Source: Terriglobus albidus (lineage in GTDB: Bacteria > Acidobacteriota > Terriglobia > Terriglobales > Acidobacteriaceae). From it: a stretch of 64,000 nucleotides of DNA. Shown here piece after piece: positions 17,273 to 25,918 of the stretch. The translations under genes and the position numbers were made by a program. Where the stretch lies: NCBI RefSeq assembly GCF_025685425.1, contig NZ_JAGTAS010000026.1, positions 62,001 to 126,000 of the forward strand, read 5' to 3'. The notes below the pieces were generated by a model, which saw only the letters and a program-made list of their open reading frames with translations, ran no database searches and was not told the origin of the DNA. Within the stretch, counting starts at the first letter, position 1, and each line of letters starts with the position of its first letter.

Positions 17273-17389
17273 AAACGTTTGCGACCCCGAATCATCAGCC
17301 TCCAGTGACATTTCAGGCGAAATTCCCCCGATTTTTCCGATTTAATTCCTCTGCTGAAACTTCTTCCCTATTGACAATGAAACGTTTCA
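17273..17389 (+). promoter_or_regulatory. LacI-type operator sites upstream of the TonB receptor
   Basis: TGAAACGTTTCA (17378-17389) is a perfect 12-bp palindrome of the LacI-family kind, next to TTGACA (17371-17376). A second core, AAACGTTT, lies at 17273-17280, 105 bases upstream, so looping between two sites is possible. The LacI-family regulator itself is not in the window. Confidence 0.55.
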
Positions 17390-17445
17390 CGAAATAGCGT
17401 TCCGATGGACATCCAACGACAAGATTTGGAGTCGCAGGAGGAAGT

Positions 17446-20400
17446 ATGGCAACAACCCTTTTGGAGCCGTGTGAGCGCATTGTGTCTTCCAGGTGGAGCC
17501 GTCTGCTGGGTATGCTGGCCCTTCTCGCCGTTGTCTTGATGCCGGGCGTGTTGCCGGCGCAGACCGGTGGTGAAGGCGGTCTGCAGGGCTCCGTGACAGA
17601 CAGCACCGGAGCCGCAGTTCCGGACGCAACCATCATCATCACCAACCAGGGAACCGGCACGCAGACCACTCGTCAGAGCACGGGCGCCGGCCTGTACTCC
17701 ATCACCCCGCTACCGCCGGGCATCTACACCGTTGACGTGAAGCACGAGGGCTTCCAGGAGTTCATCCAGAAGAACCTGACCGTCAACGCGATGACGGTTA
17801 CCGGCTTCGATGTGACGCTGACCGTCGGTGCAGCCTCGGATGTGGTGACCGTCAATGAAGCTCCGCCACAACTGGAGACGACGAACGCATCGCTTGGTCT
17901 GACGATCGAGAACGAGGCATATTCCAATCTTCCGCTGGTGACGAACAACGCCCAGCGCGATGCAACCGCATTTGGGGCGCTGGCGCCTGGCGCACAAGGC
18001 GGCGCACGGCTGCCGATCGTTGGCGGTACGGGAAATTATCTTGGGCAGCTCTATGTAGATGGTCTGCCCGCGCAGACGGTCAGCCAGCAGGGTGATAACC
18101 GCCTGGTCTCGCAGGCATTCTCGATCGAATCCATTGACCAGACGCAGGTTCTCACCAGCACGCCACCCGTGGAGTACTCCGGTGCGGGTGCGCAGAACTT
18201 CACCATCAAGTCAGGCACGTTGAGCTATCACGGCCAGGTCTCGGACTACATCCGCAACACAGCGCTGGATGCGTGGCCGCTGCTGACCAAAGCGCAGACT
18301 GTTTCCGATGGCAAGGGCGGGCAGGTTCCTGCGCCGAAGCCTGTCGATCACCAGAATGAGTTGTCCGCCAGCGTCGGAGGACACGTACCAGGCACGAAGC
18401 GTGTTTTCTTCTTCGCCGCATATGATCGCTACCACAACCGCACGGTGCGTGGTCCCGTGGCCTACACGATCCCAACGCTTCTCGAGCGCCAGGGGGACTT
18501 CACCGAACTGCTCGGTACCTCCAGCCCGGCGCTGTTCGATCCCACAACAACGAGCTGCTCCGGTGGAACCTGCACCCGTAAGCCATTTCAGGGAAGCAAG
18601 AACGGAGTTCCGACTTACAACGTAATTCCGAGCAGCTATCTTTCTCCGTTCGCGAAGGCGGCTCAGAATTATCTGCCCCAGCCTTCCAACTCCGGTACGA
18701 CGAACAACTATCTCGGCAGTGTTCCGTACGGATTTGATAACTACACTGTCGATTACCGCGTAGACTTCCAGATCACACCGAACCACCGCATCTCAACCGT
18801 AGGTGCGATCGGTAAGGTCGGTTATCTGAACAACTACAGCGCACCTTTCCTGCCGCAGCCCTACACCGGCGGAAATCTCGCGACCATCTATCCGAAGATC
18901 TTCGACGTTCAGGATGTCTACACCATCAACAACAATCTGGTGAACCAGTTGAAGTTTGGTTTTGTACGCTTCTTCCAGGACATCAAGAACGCCACCCAGA
19001 ATGTTCCGGGTTATCAGATCGGTGATCTCGGCGCGACCAACCTGCCTGCGGGGCAGGCGGGCCAGACCTTCCCGGGTATGACGTTTACAGCCGGAGGTGC
19101 CAGCTCGGTCGCGTTGCAGACGTGGACCGGCGCCAGCGATGCCGTCTCAACGCAGAAGACGACGCCGAACAACTACACCATCCTCGATAACGTGCTGTGG
19201 ACCAAGGGCAAGCATTCTGTCACCGCCGGTATCCAGGTGCAGTGGCAGCAGATCAACAACGCCAATCCCGATACCTACACTGGTCTGCTGCAGATGGTTT
19301 TCAACAACTTCTCAACCGCGAACTTCGGAGCAAACTCGCAAACGCTTTCCAGCTCTTCCGGCTACTCCTATGCCAGCTTCCTGCTGGGAGCGATCGGCGG
19401 CACTCCGAGCCTGCAGCTTCGTCCTGTCAGCGAGGTCGGTGGCCGCTATCGCCCGATTGCTCCCTATGTCTCTGATACATGGAGAATCACGGAGAAGCTG
19501 ACGCTGGATGCGGGACTTCGCTGGGACTATCTCCCGCCTTATCACGAGGTGAAGGATCGCTGGAGCTTCCTCAACCCAAACCTCACCAATCCATACACCG
19601 GAACACCAGGCGCGATTCAGTTCGCGGGTAACTATGGTGGAGCAGCGGCGAGCTGCCAGTGCCGTACGCCAGTACAAACCTATTGGAAGAACTGGGGACC
19701 GCGCGTCGGTCTCACCTATGCGCTGGATGATAAGACCGTGCTTCGTCTCGGTATTGGACGTGTCTTCTCGCAGGGCGGTGGTGTAGGCGGCCGAGGTGGA
19801 GCATTCAACGGAACCGGCCAGTTGGGCTTCAACACCAGTATTGCGTCACCGGCGGAAGTAACCACGGGCGCGGGTGCGGGTCCGTCGTATTACCTCAACA
19901 ACAGCAGCGCATTCCAGGCGTTGGGGATGGCCAATACGGCTCTCTTTGGTGGCCAGGCATATCCGACGGCTCCGACCCCTGGGCCTGCGACGCTTGGGCT
20001 GAACACCGGCTTCTACCTGAACAACGGAAGAATGGTGACTGGGCAGGGAGTGAGCTATGCTGACCCGTATTTCTCCAGCCGCGCTCCGAACTTCACGTTC
20101 TACAACGTGGGCATCCAGCGTTCGTTGACCAAGGACATGGTGCTTGCCATCAACTACGTCGGCAACCAGAGCCATCACCTTATCAACTCAACCTCGAACG
20201 CCGCGAATGCCCGTGGCTACTGGTCGAATCAGCTCAACCCGATCTATCTGGCGGGGCTCGGGAGTGTTGTCGCGACGGACGGCAAGACGCCAATCCTGAT
20301 CGCGCCGGCAACTGCGGCGAACGTTGCCAAAGCACAGGCAGCCATGCCGGGTGTCAATATTCCACAGTTCTTCCAGAACGCGGCGGCGGCCGGCAACGGA

Positions 20401-21345
20401 GGGGCGGCGACGATTGCTCAAGGTTTGACGGCGTTTCCGCAGTACTCCGGTGTTTCGGACACCTGGGGTAACGTGGGCAACTTTAGCTACAACTCTCTTC
20501 AGGTGACCGTTCAGCAGCGCATGTCGCGTGGACTTACCTTCAACTTCAATTACACGTGGTCGAAGAACGTCGGCGACGACGGAACCTTCCGTAGTGGCTT
20601 CGCGATTCCGCAGGCCGCGATCTCGGGTGGTACGCAGAGCTGGGCGCAGGATCGTATCGATCGTGGTGTCACTACGATCTCATCGCCCCATACGTTCCAT
20701 GCCTATGGTGTCTGGAAGATGCCGTTTGGCAAGAACGGATTCGGCGGTGGCCATCTGGCGACTCGTACGCTCTTCAGCGATTGGCAGCTTTCGAACATCT
20801 TCACTTACAGCACGGGAACACCGGTAGCTGTGGTCTGGAACACGGACGCAAGCTGCAATACGCTTTCGACGGCGACGGGTTCCAATCCTCTTCAGGGGCG
20901 CTGCATGCCCGACTTGAATCCGTCGTATGTCGGATCTGGCCGGACCGGCAGCAACTACGGTAAGGGTGGCACCAGCATCGCCTGTAACCTTGGTGGCGCG
21001 GGATGCTCCGCGACCAAGTACCTTGACTCGACTGCCTTCCAGGCGCCGAGGAGCATTTCCACTGGAAGCACGCCTCTGTACCTGTTGGGGAACGCGCCTC
21101 GCACTCAGCCACTTGGCCTGAAGAATCCTGCGGCTCTTACGCTGGATGCCGCGCTTCGTCGCACCATTCCAATCCGCGAATCCATCAACTTCCAGTTTGA
21201 AGTGACGGCTTCGAATGTACTGAACCATCCCATCCTGGGCAATCCGAATGCACAGTGGGGTACGACAGCGTTCGGAACCATCACCAGCATCAACAGTGCC
21301 AGCACGCCGCGCAGCTTCCAGCTCGCGGGCCACCTCAACTTCTAA
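17446..21345 (+). CDS. Oar-like TonB-dependent receptor, pectin locus
   Basis: 1299 residues, from ATG 17446 with GGAGGAAG upstream. Hydrophobic signal segment at residues 19-38. A carboxypeptidase-regulatory-like domain (GGLQGSVTDSTGAAVPDATI to about residue 125) is followed by a plug domain (about 130-250, with QLYVDGLPAQTVSQQGDN) and a long outer-membrane beta-barrel rich in aromatic and Asn residues, ending QLAGHLNF. This is the large SusC/Oar-like receptor type of acidobacteria, which takes up oligosaccharides with TonB energy. Its position before the oligogalacturonate lyase, and the LacI-type operator, suggest uptake of pectic oligosaccharides. Confidence 0.88.
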   Translation: MATTLLEPCERIVSSRWSRLLGMLALLAVVLMPGVLPAQTGGEGGLQGSVTDSTGAAVPDATIIITNQGTGTQTTRQSTGAGLYSITPLPPGIYTVDVKHEGFQEFIQKNLTVNAMTVTGFDVTLTVGAASDVVTVNEAPPQLETTNASLGLTIENEAYSNLPLVTNNAQRDATAFGALAPGAQGGARLPIVGGTGNYLGQLYVDGLPAQTVSQQGDNRLVSQAFSIESIDQTQVLTSTPPVEYSGAGAQNFTIKSGTLSYHGQVSDYIRNTALDAWPLLTKAQTVSDGKGGQVPAPKPVDHQNELSASVGGHVPGTKRVFFFAAYDRYHNRTVRGPVAYTIPTLLERQGDFTELLGTSSPALFDPTTTSCSGGTCTRKPFQGSKNGVPTYNVIPSSYLSPFAKAAQNYLPQPSNSGTTNNYLGSVPYGFDNYTVDYRVDFQITPNHRISTVGAIGKVGYLNNYSAPFLPQPYTGGNLATIYPKIFDVQDVYTINNNLVNQLKFGFVRFFQDIKNATQNVPGYQIGDLGATNLPAGQAGQTFPGMTFTAGGASSVALQTWTGASDAVSTQKTTPNNYTILDNVLWTKGKHSVTAGIQVQWQQINNANPDTYTGLLQMVFNNFSTANFGANSQTLSSSSGYSYASFLLGAIGGTPSLQLRPVSEVGGRYRPIAPYVSDTWRITEKLTLDAGLRWDYLPPYHEVKDRWSFLNPNLTNPYTGTPGAIQFAGNYGGAAASCQCRTPVQTYWKNWGPRVGLTYALDDKTVLRLGIGRVFSQGGGVGGRGGAFNGTGQLGFNTSIASPAEVTTGAGAGPSYYLNNSSAFQALGMANTALFGGQAYPTAPTPGPATLGLNTGFYLNNGRMVTGQGVSYADPYFSSRAPNFTFYNVGIQRSLTKDMVLAINYVGNQSHHLINSTSNAANARGYWSNQLNPIYLAGLGSVVATDGKTPILIAPATAANVAKAQAAMPGVNIPQFFQNAAAAGNGGAATIAQGLTAFPQYSGVSDTWGNVGNFSYNSLQVTVQQRMSRGLTFNFNYTWSKNVGDDGTFRSGFAIPQAAISGGTQSWAQDRIDRGVTTISSPHTFHAYGVWKMPFGKNGFGGGHLATRTLFSDWQLSNIFTYSTGTPVAVVWNTDASCNTLSTATGSNPLQGRCMPDLNPSYVGSGRTGSNYGKGGTSIACNLGGAGCSATKYLDSTAFQAPRSISTGSTPLYLLGNAPRTQPLGLKNPAALTLDAALRRTIPIRESINFQFEVTASNVLNHPILGNPNAQWGTTAFGTITSINSASTPRSFQLAGHLNF

Positions 21346-21439
21346 CGTAGGTAGCAGCCAGCTCGTGGGCCCTGCATGACCACGTCATGTGGGGCTCAAT
21401 TTCTTACCGACAACAATCTGCACCGCAGGAGTATGTTGT

Positions 21440-22777
21440 ATGCGCTTCAAGGTAGCTGCATTCTTCCCCCTTGCCGCCGGCGTATTGCTCTGTCCGGCCC
21501 TGTCTGCCGCTCAGGACTTCAACGTCCCCAACGATCGCCGTCCCGCTGACAAGCGGCCCACGCCGGAGGAGGTCGCGCATCCCCCCAAGAGCTGGATCGA
21601 TAAAGACACCGGCCACCGCGTCATTCGTCTGACGGATGAGCCGGGCTCGGCCAGCTTCTACTTCAACGTCAATGCCTACACTCCCGACGGCAAAGAGATG
21701 GTTTACACCACGCCGGAAGGCATCTCGGTGTTGGACCTGCACACGCTCAAGTCGCGCAGCGTGGTGAAGGGTAAGGTGCGCACGCTGGAGGTAGGCCACA
21801 AGACGCAGAGTATCTTCTATGTGAAGAACGACGAGCGTGCGGTCTACAAAACCAACGTCGATACCGGCGAGACCACCATGCTGGCCAAGCTGCCTCCGCG
21901 CGGCAACATTGTCTCGGTGAATGCAGACGAGACGCTGGCCGCGGGAACATACGACGAAGAAGATCGCCCGAACGAACAGTATGGCCGCAACGGACGCACC
22001 TCAACCGGACAGCCGGCCGGTGTTTCGCAGACCAGCCCTCTGGATCAGCCGGTCAATAAAGGCGAGATGATGGAGCGGCGTCTGGCGGCGAAGATTCCGC
22101 TGGTGCTCTACACGCTGGACCTGCGTAACGGCAAAGTCACCCCACTGCTGCATTCGACCGACTGGGTGAACCATCTGCTCTTCTCACCCAGCGATCCGAA
22201 GCTGCTGATGTATTGCCATGAGGGCCCGTGGCAGAAGGTCGACCGCATCTGGACCATCTGGACCGACGGCACGCACAATCAACTCATGCACAAGCGCACT
22301 ATGGCGATGGAGATCGCGGGGCACGAGTTCTGGGGACAGGATGGAAAGACCGTCTACTACGATCTGCAAACACCGAAGGGCGAGGACTTCTGGTTGGCGT
22401 CTCTGAATCTCGAGACAGGGAAGCGCAACTGGTATCACATGGATCGCAATGAGTGGTCGATTCACTTCAACGTGAATGAGAAGGCTGGCTTGTTCACAGG
22501 TGACGGCGGCGATCCGCATCAGGTAGCTCGCGCTCCTGATGGCGAGTGGATCTATCTCTTCCATGCGAAAAAAATCCAGAGTGAGGGCATGATGGATGGC
22601 CCTGAGTTTGTTCAGCCGTGGGTCTTCCAGTCGGAGAAGCTGGTGAATATGAGCAAGCACAACTATACGCTGGAGCCGAATGTAAGCTTTACGCCGGATA
22701 TGAAGATGGTGATCTTCCGGTCGAATATGTTCGGACCGACGTACGTGTTTGGCGTGGAGATTGAGAAGGCGAAGTAG
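21440..22777 (+). CDS. PL22 oligogalacturonate lyase
   Basis: 445 residues from ATG 21440 (CAGGAG upstream); an earlier in-frame start at 21389 lacks a ribosome site. Signal peptide MRFKVAAFFPLAAGVLLCPA. The remainder is a seven-bladed-propeller type protein with SWIDKDTGHRVIRLTDEPG at the N-terminus, as in oligogalacturonide lyases, and late blades carrying conserved His (MAMEIAGHEFWGQDGKTVYY, GDGGDPHQVARAPDGEWIYL). The family beta-eliminates unsaturated digalacturonate with a Mn ion. Most known PL22 enzymes are cytoplasmic; here an export signal is visible. It probably shares a transcript with the receptor, 94 bases upstream. Confidence 0.88.
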   Translation: MRFKVAAFFPLAAGVLLCPALSAAQDFNVPNDRRPADKRPTPEEVAHPPKSWIDKDTGHRVIRLTDEPGSASFYFNVNAYTPDGKEMVYTTPEGISVLDLHTLKSRSVVKGKVRTLEVGHKTQSIFYVKNDERAVYKTNVDTGETTMLAKLPPRGNIVSVNADETLAAGTYDEEDRPNEQYGRNGRTSTGQPAGVSQTSPLDQPVNKGEMMERRLAAKIPLVLYTLDLRNGKVTPLLHSTDWVNHLLFSPSDPKLLMYCHEGPWQKVDRIWTIWTDGTHNQLMHKRTMAMEIAGHEFWGQDGKTVYYDLQTPKGEDFWLASLNLETGKRNWYHMDRNEWSIHFNVNEKAGLFTGDGGDPHQVARAPDGEWIYLFHAKKIQSEGMMDGPEFVQPWVFQSEKLVNMSKHNYTLEPNVSFTPDMKMVIFRSNMFGPTYVFGVEIEKAK

Positions 22778-22786
22778 CTGTTGATG

Positions 22787-22822
22787 AAAAAGAGGCACCC
22801 CGAAGGGTGCCTCTTTTGTTTT
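22787..22822 (+). terminator. Rho-independent terminator after PL22
   Basis: AAAAGAGGCACCC and GGGTGCCTCTTTT form a perfect stem around CGAA, followed by GTTTTGG. It ends the receptor-lyase transcript. Confidence 0.9.
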
Positions 22823-22849
22823 GGTTTGAATTGAGTGGCGACTTTAGAA

Positions 22850-23277
22850 ATGACCTCAGCGGCTAAAGCCGCGCTTGGTGGAAGTCTTGTACGGGACGGC
22901 TGAAGCCGTCCCCTTAAGCACGGCATTCGCGCCTTCAGCGCGAAACCGTTGCGCGACGCGCAATGGTTTATAAGTCTTTCTATAAGTAATGTTGTTGCGA
23001 AAACGCCGTCTTTGTCGGGCTGCAATTTCTTATCAACGTCGCAGGATGGTCTTGCTTAAGGGCACGGCTTCAGCCGTGCCGAACTAATGCAGAACGAAGA
23101 TGCGGCTTTAGCCGCTGAGGGCAATGTGTTGGAGAAACAGATTTCTTCGCTGCGCTACGAAATGACAAACAAAAAGCTCGAGCTTCGCTCGAATGTCCCA
23201 CCCATCGCGATATCACCCCAGCGAACAAGTTCGTTGGGGACCTCGATGTGCGATGGATGGGGCAACCGGTGCATGGT
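22850..23277. repeat. Intergenic cluster of dispersed repeats
   Basis: No gene seen. Hairpin repeats of the CGGCTGAAGCCG and GCGGCTTTAGCCGC kinds (22855-22915 and 23060-23120) match those at 16960-17100. A TTTCTTCGCTGCGCTACGAA ATGACAAAC block lies at 23141-23170 and recurs at 54500-54530 and, inverted, at 60432-60475. The 24-bp palindrome (CCCCAGCGAAC / GTTCGTTGGGG) is at 23216-23239. The region separates two convergent transcription units. Confidence 0.6.
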
Positions 23278-24489
23278 CTACTTCTTCTTCGTCATCCGTT
23301 TCAGTTCGCTGCCGGCCATCAGGAAGCCGCCTACGCCGTAGGTGTAGCTGGCGCTGGGGCGGTAGTAGGCGGGCTCGGCGCCGGTCTGCTGGATGTTGCC
23401 CAGGCGGCCGTCGGCGTAGATGTTGGTGAGCAGCCCGGCCCATGCCTTCTTGATCACCGGCATGTACTTCGCCTTGTCGAGGATGCCTTCATTCACGCCA
23501 TAAGCCATGCCGTAGACGAAGAGAGACGCGCCTGAGGTCTCGGCCGCAGGGAAGTGTTCCGCATCGAGCAGGCTTGCGTGCCACTGTCCATCTTTGTCCT
23601 GCAGCTCGGCGATGCGTGCGGCCATGTCCTTGAGTTGTTGCACATAGAAGGGACGCCGTGGGTCGTCCTTGGGAAGGAACTGCAGTGTACGGGCGAGACC
23701 GGCCATCACCCAGCCTTCGCCACGCGACCAGAAGATCTTTTTGCCGTTCGGGCCGCGCTTGGGGATGTAGCTCGCGTCACGCGCATAAAGACGCTCATCC
23801 TTGTCCCACAGCAGATCATAGGTGCGTTGCCACTGCGCGTTCATGTAGTCGATGTACTTGTGATCGCCGGTTGCGGCGTACATGCGGACATACACAGGTG
23901 GGGCCATGAACAGGGCATCACACCACCACCAGGGAATGCGCGGGTCGCCGGGACGCAGCGTCTCCAGCGGCATGACGGTATCAAGGGTGTGGATGGTGGG
24001 AGCGATGATCTTCGCATCCTTCTTACCGCCGGCGAGATAGAGCTCGGCATAGGTCTGCGCGATGCTGATGTCATCGGCATTCGGCAGCTTGTCAGGATTG
24101 CGCGGCTGGTACTCGAACTTCTCGGCCATTTCGGCCATGGCATTGCGATACTTCGGATCGCCCAGTGAGTCAGAGGCAGCCATGAAGCCGCTGTAGAGCA
24201 CGCTCCAGGTCCAGATCCTGTCGAAATAAGGCTGCGACTCCTTGAGCTGCCGGTCGGCGACCTTGCGCATCACCTTGTCGATCGCGGCAGGCGACAGCGC
24301 GGGAGAGATGTCTTTCGCGAGCGGACCGGCATCTTCCGGCGAGGTGCCGAAGTGACGGCCGTTGTCCTTATCGATGATGGCCTGCATCTCCGGTGTGGGC
24401 TTCGGACTCTGCTGCGCGTGCGCAGAGATGGAGACCGCGGCGAGAGCAAGCGATGCAACTCCCGCGCGGAAGAGAGACGATGTCTTCAT
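23278..24489 (-). CDS. GH105 unsaturated rhamnogalacturonyl hydrolase, secreted
   Basis: 403 residues from ATG 24489. Signal peptide MKTSSLFRAGVASLALAAVS, cleavage near AHAQQ. The (alpha/alpha)6-barrel motifs of GH105/GH88 are present: RIWTWSVLYSGFMAASDS, PWWWCDALFMAPPVYVRMY with the likely catalytic Asp, IFWSRGEGWVMAGLART and ETSGASLFVYGMAYGVN. It removes the unsaturated uronic acid left at the non-reducing end by pectate or rhamnogalacturonan lyases. Third gene of a minus-strand operon; only seven bases separate it from the GH28 stop. Confidence 0.93.
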   Translation of the reverse strand: MKTSSLFRAGVASLALAAVSISAHAQQSPKPTPEMQAIIDKDNGRHFGTSPEDAGPLAKDISPALSPAAIDKVMRKVADRQLKESQPYFDRIWTWSVLYSGFMAASDSLGDPKYRNAMAEMAEKFEYQPRNPDKLPNADDISIAQTYAELYLAGGKKDAKIIAPTIHTLDTVMPLETLRPGDPRIPWWWCDALFMAPPVYVRMYAATGDHKYIDYMNAQWQRTYDLLWDKDERLYARDASYIPKRGPNGKKIFWSRGEGWVMAGLARTLQFLPKDDPRRPFYVQQLKDMAARIAELQDKDGQWHASLLDAEHFPAAETSGASLFVYGMAYGVNEGILDKAKYMPVIKKAWAGLLTNIYADGRLGNIQQTGAEPAYYRPSASYTYGVGGFLMAGSELKRMTKKK

Positions 24490-24496
24490 GCGTGCG

Positions 24497-25906
24497 TTAT
24501 TCCTCGTATTTATGCGGGGTTTGAGCGTTGGCATCGCTCTTCTTTGAAGTCTGCGTAAGGCCCTTGATGTTCTCTGTGTCATCCAGCGCGACGGAACTGC
24601 CGTCGGCGATCTGCAGCTTCAGGTCGTGCAGGTTCCAGTCGCGCGCGGCGCTGATGTGTCCGGCGGTGCCGGCCTGTACATCCAGGTGATCGATCTCAAA
24701 GTGCTCGACCGGCTTCTTCGGATTGCCGGCGACGTCGAAGACCATTTTGGCACCGGTCGCTTTGATGTTCCAGATGTGCACATCGTGGAAGTAGGCAATG
24801 CCCTTCTCTTCAGGGACAGGGGTTGTAAGGACCTTGTAGTAGTCCGGATAGTTGGTCAGGCCATCGGGGATTTTGGTGTAGCTGTAGTTCGGATTCCAGT
24901 TCATGGTCATGCGCAGCACAGTTGGTGTGTCTTCCATCACCAGGTCGTGAATGCGTATGTTCTCGCCGAAGCCGCCGCGCGTGCGGGCTGATTTGAAGAG
25001 GATGCCTGACGGAACTCCCTTGAGTGTGCGCAGGTTGTAGATCTCGATGTTGCGGAATCCGCCCGAGGTCTCGCTGCCGAAGGTTACGCCTGCCGCTCCG
25101 ACACGGATCAGCGAGTCGCGGATGATGATGTCTTGCGTGGGGCGATTGACGCGCAGCCCATCGGCATCGCGCCCGGCCTTCAGGCAGATGGCGTCATCGT
25201 TGTTCTCGATGTCGGCGTGGGCGACGGTAACTTTGCGGGAGGAGTCGATATCGACGCCGTCTGTCGAAGGGCCATGTCCGCCTTCATTGGCGCGGACGAT
25301 CACTCCGTCTACCAACACATCGTGCGAGTAGACCACCTGTACGGTCCAGAAGCCGGGGCGTTTCAACAGCAGGCCACCACCAAGCTTCACATCGTGTGAG
25401 TCATAGATAACGATCAGGCGCGGGCGTTTGGCGTCGTAGTCCGCGGCCCAGCGCAGGCCTTTGGGATCGTCCTCTTTGCGCAGTGCCCAGTAGCCGTCCC
25501 ACCAGACCTTGCCGTCGCCGTCGACGGTGCCTTCGCCGGTGATGGCGGCGTTGTGCTCCTGGTAGACGTTGATCAGAGCCGCGGGCCAGGTCATCTCAAT
25601 ACCGGCAACGCGCGTGGGACGCATGGGATAGTCTTCGAGCTTCTGCGATCCCTGAATGGTGACGCCTTTGTCGATCTGCAGCGTCACGCCCGACTTCACG
25701 AAGATGGCGCCGGTCAGATAGGTGCCCGCGGGGAAGGTGACGGTGCCGCCGTGTTTTGCAGCGGCATCGATGGCGCTCTGAATGGCTTTGGTGTTCAGTG
25801 TGACGCCATCGCCCTTGGCTCCGTATCTGGCGACAGAGAAGGTTGCGGCCGCAGCAGAGACGGTGGTGCAGGCAAGAGCAAGGAGGGAAAGAAGTGTCTT
25901 CTTCAT
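24497..25906 (-). CDS. GH28 polygalacturonase family glycosidase, secreted
   Basis: 469 residues. Signal peptide MKKTLLSLLALACTTVSAAA. A parallel beta-helix follows, with GAKGDGVTLNTKAIQSAIDA at its start and the GH28 catalytic aspartates in STDGVDIDSS and NNDDAICLK. The third motif is FGSETSGG instead of the GHG motif of endo-polygalacturonases. That form is common in exo-acting or rhamnogalacturonan-active GH28 enzymes, so galacturonate or rhamnogalacturonan hydrolysis from chain ends is the best guess. Middle gene of the operon, 12 bases after the GH106 gene and seven before GH105. Confidence 0.93.
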   Translation of the reverse strand: MKKTLLSLLALACTTVSAAAATFSVARYGAKGDGVTLNTKAIQSAIDAAAKHGGTVTFPAGTYLTGAIFVKSGVTLQIDKGVTIQGSQKLEDYPMRPTRVAGIEMTWPAALINVYQEHNAAITGEGTVDGDGKVWWDGYWALRKEDDPKGLRWAADYDAKRPRLIVIYDSHDVKLGGGLLLKRPGFWTVQVVYSHDVLVDGVIVRANEGGHGPSTDGVDIDSSRKVTVAHADIENNDDAICLKAGRDADGLRVNRPTQDIIIRDSLIRVGAAGVTFGSETSGGFRNIEIYNLRTLKGVPSGILFKSARTRGGFGENIRIHDLVMEDTPTVLRMTMNWNPNYSYTKIPDGLTNYPDYYKVLTTPVPEEKGIAYFHDVHIWNIKATGAKMVFDVAGNPKKPVEHFEIDHLDVQAGTAGHISAARDWNLHDLKLQIADGSSVALDDTENIKGLTQTSKKSDANAQTPHKYEE

Positions 25907-25918
25907 GCGCGTTTCCTG

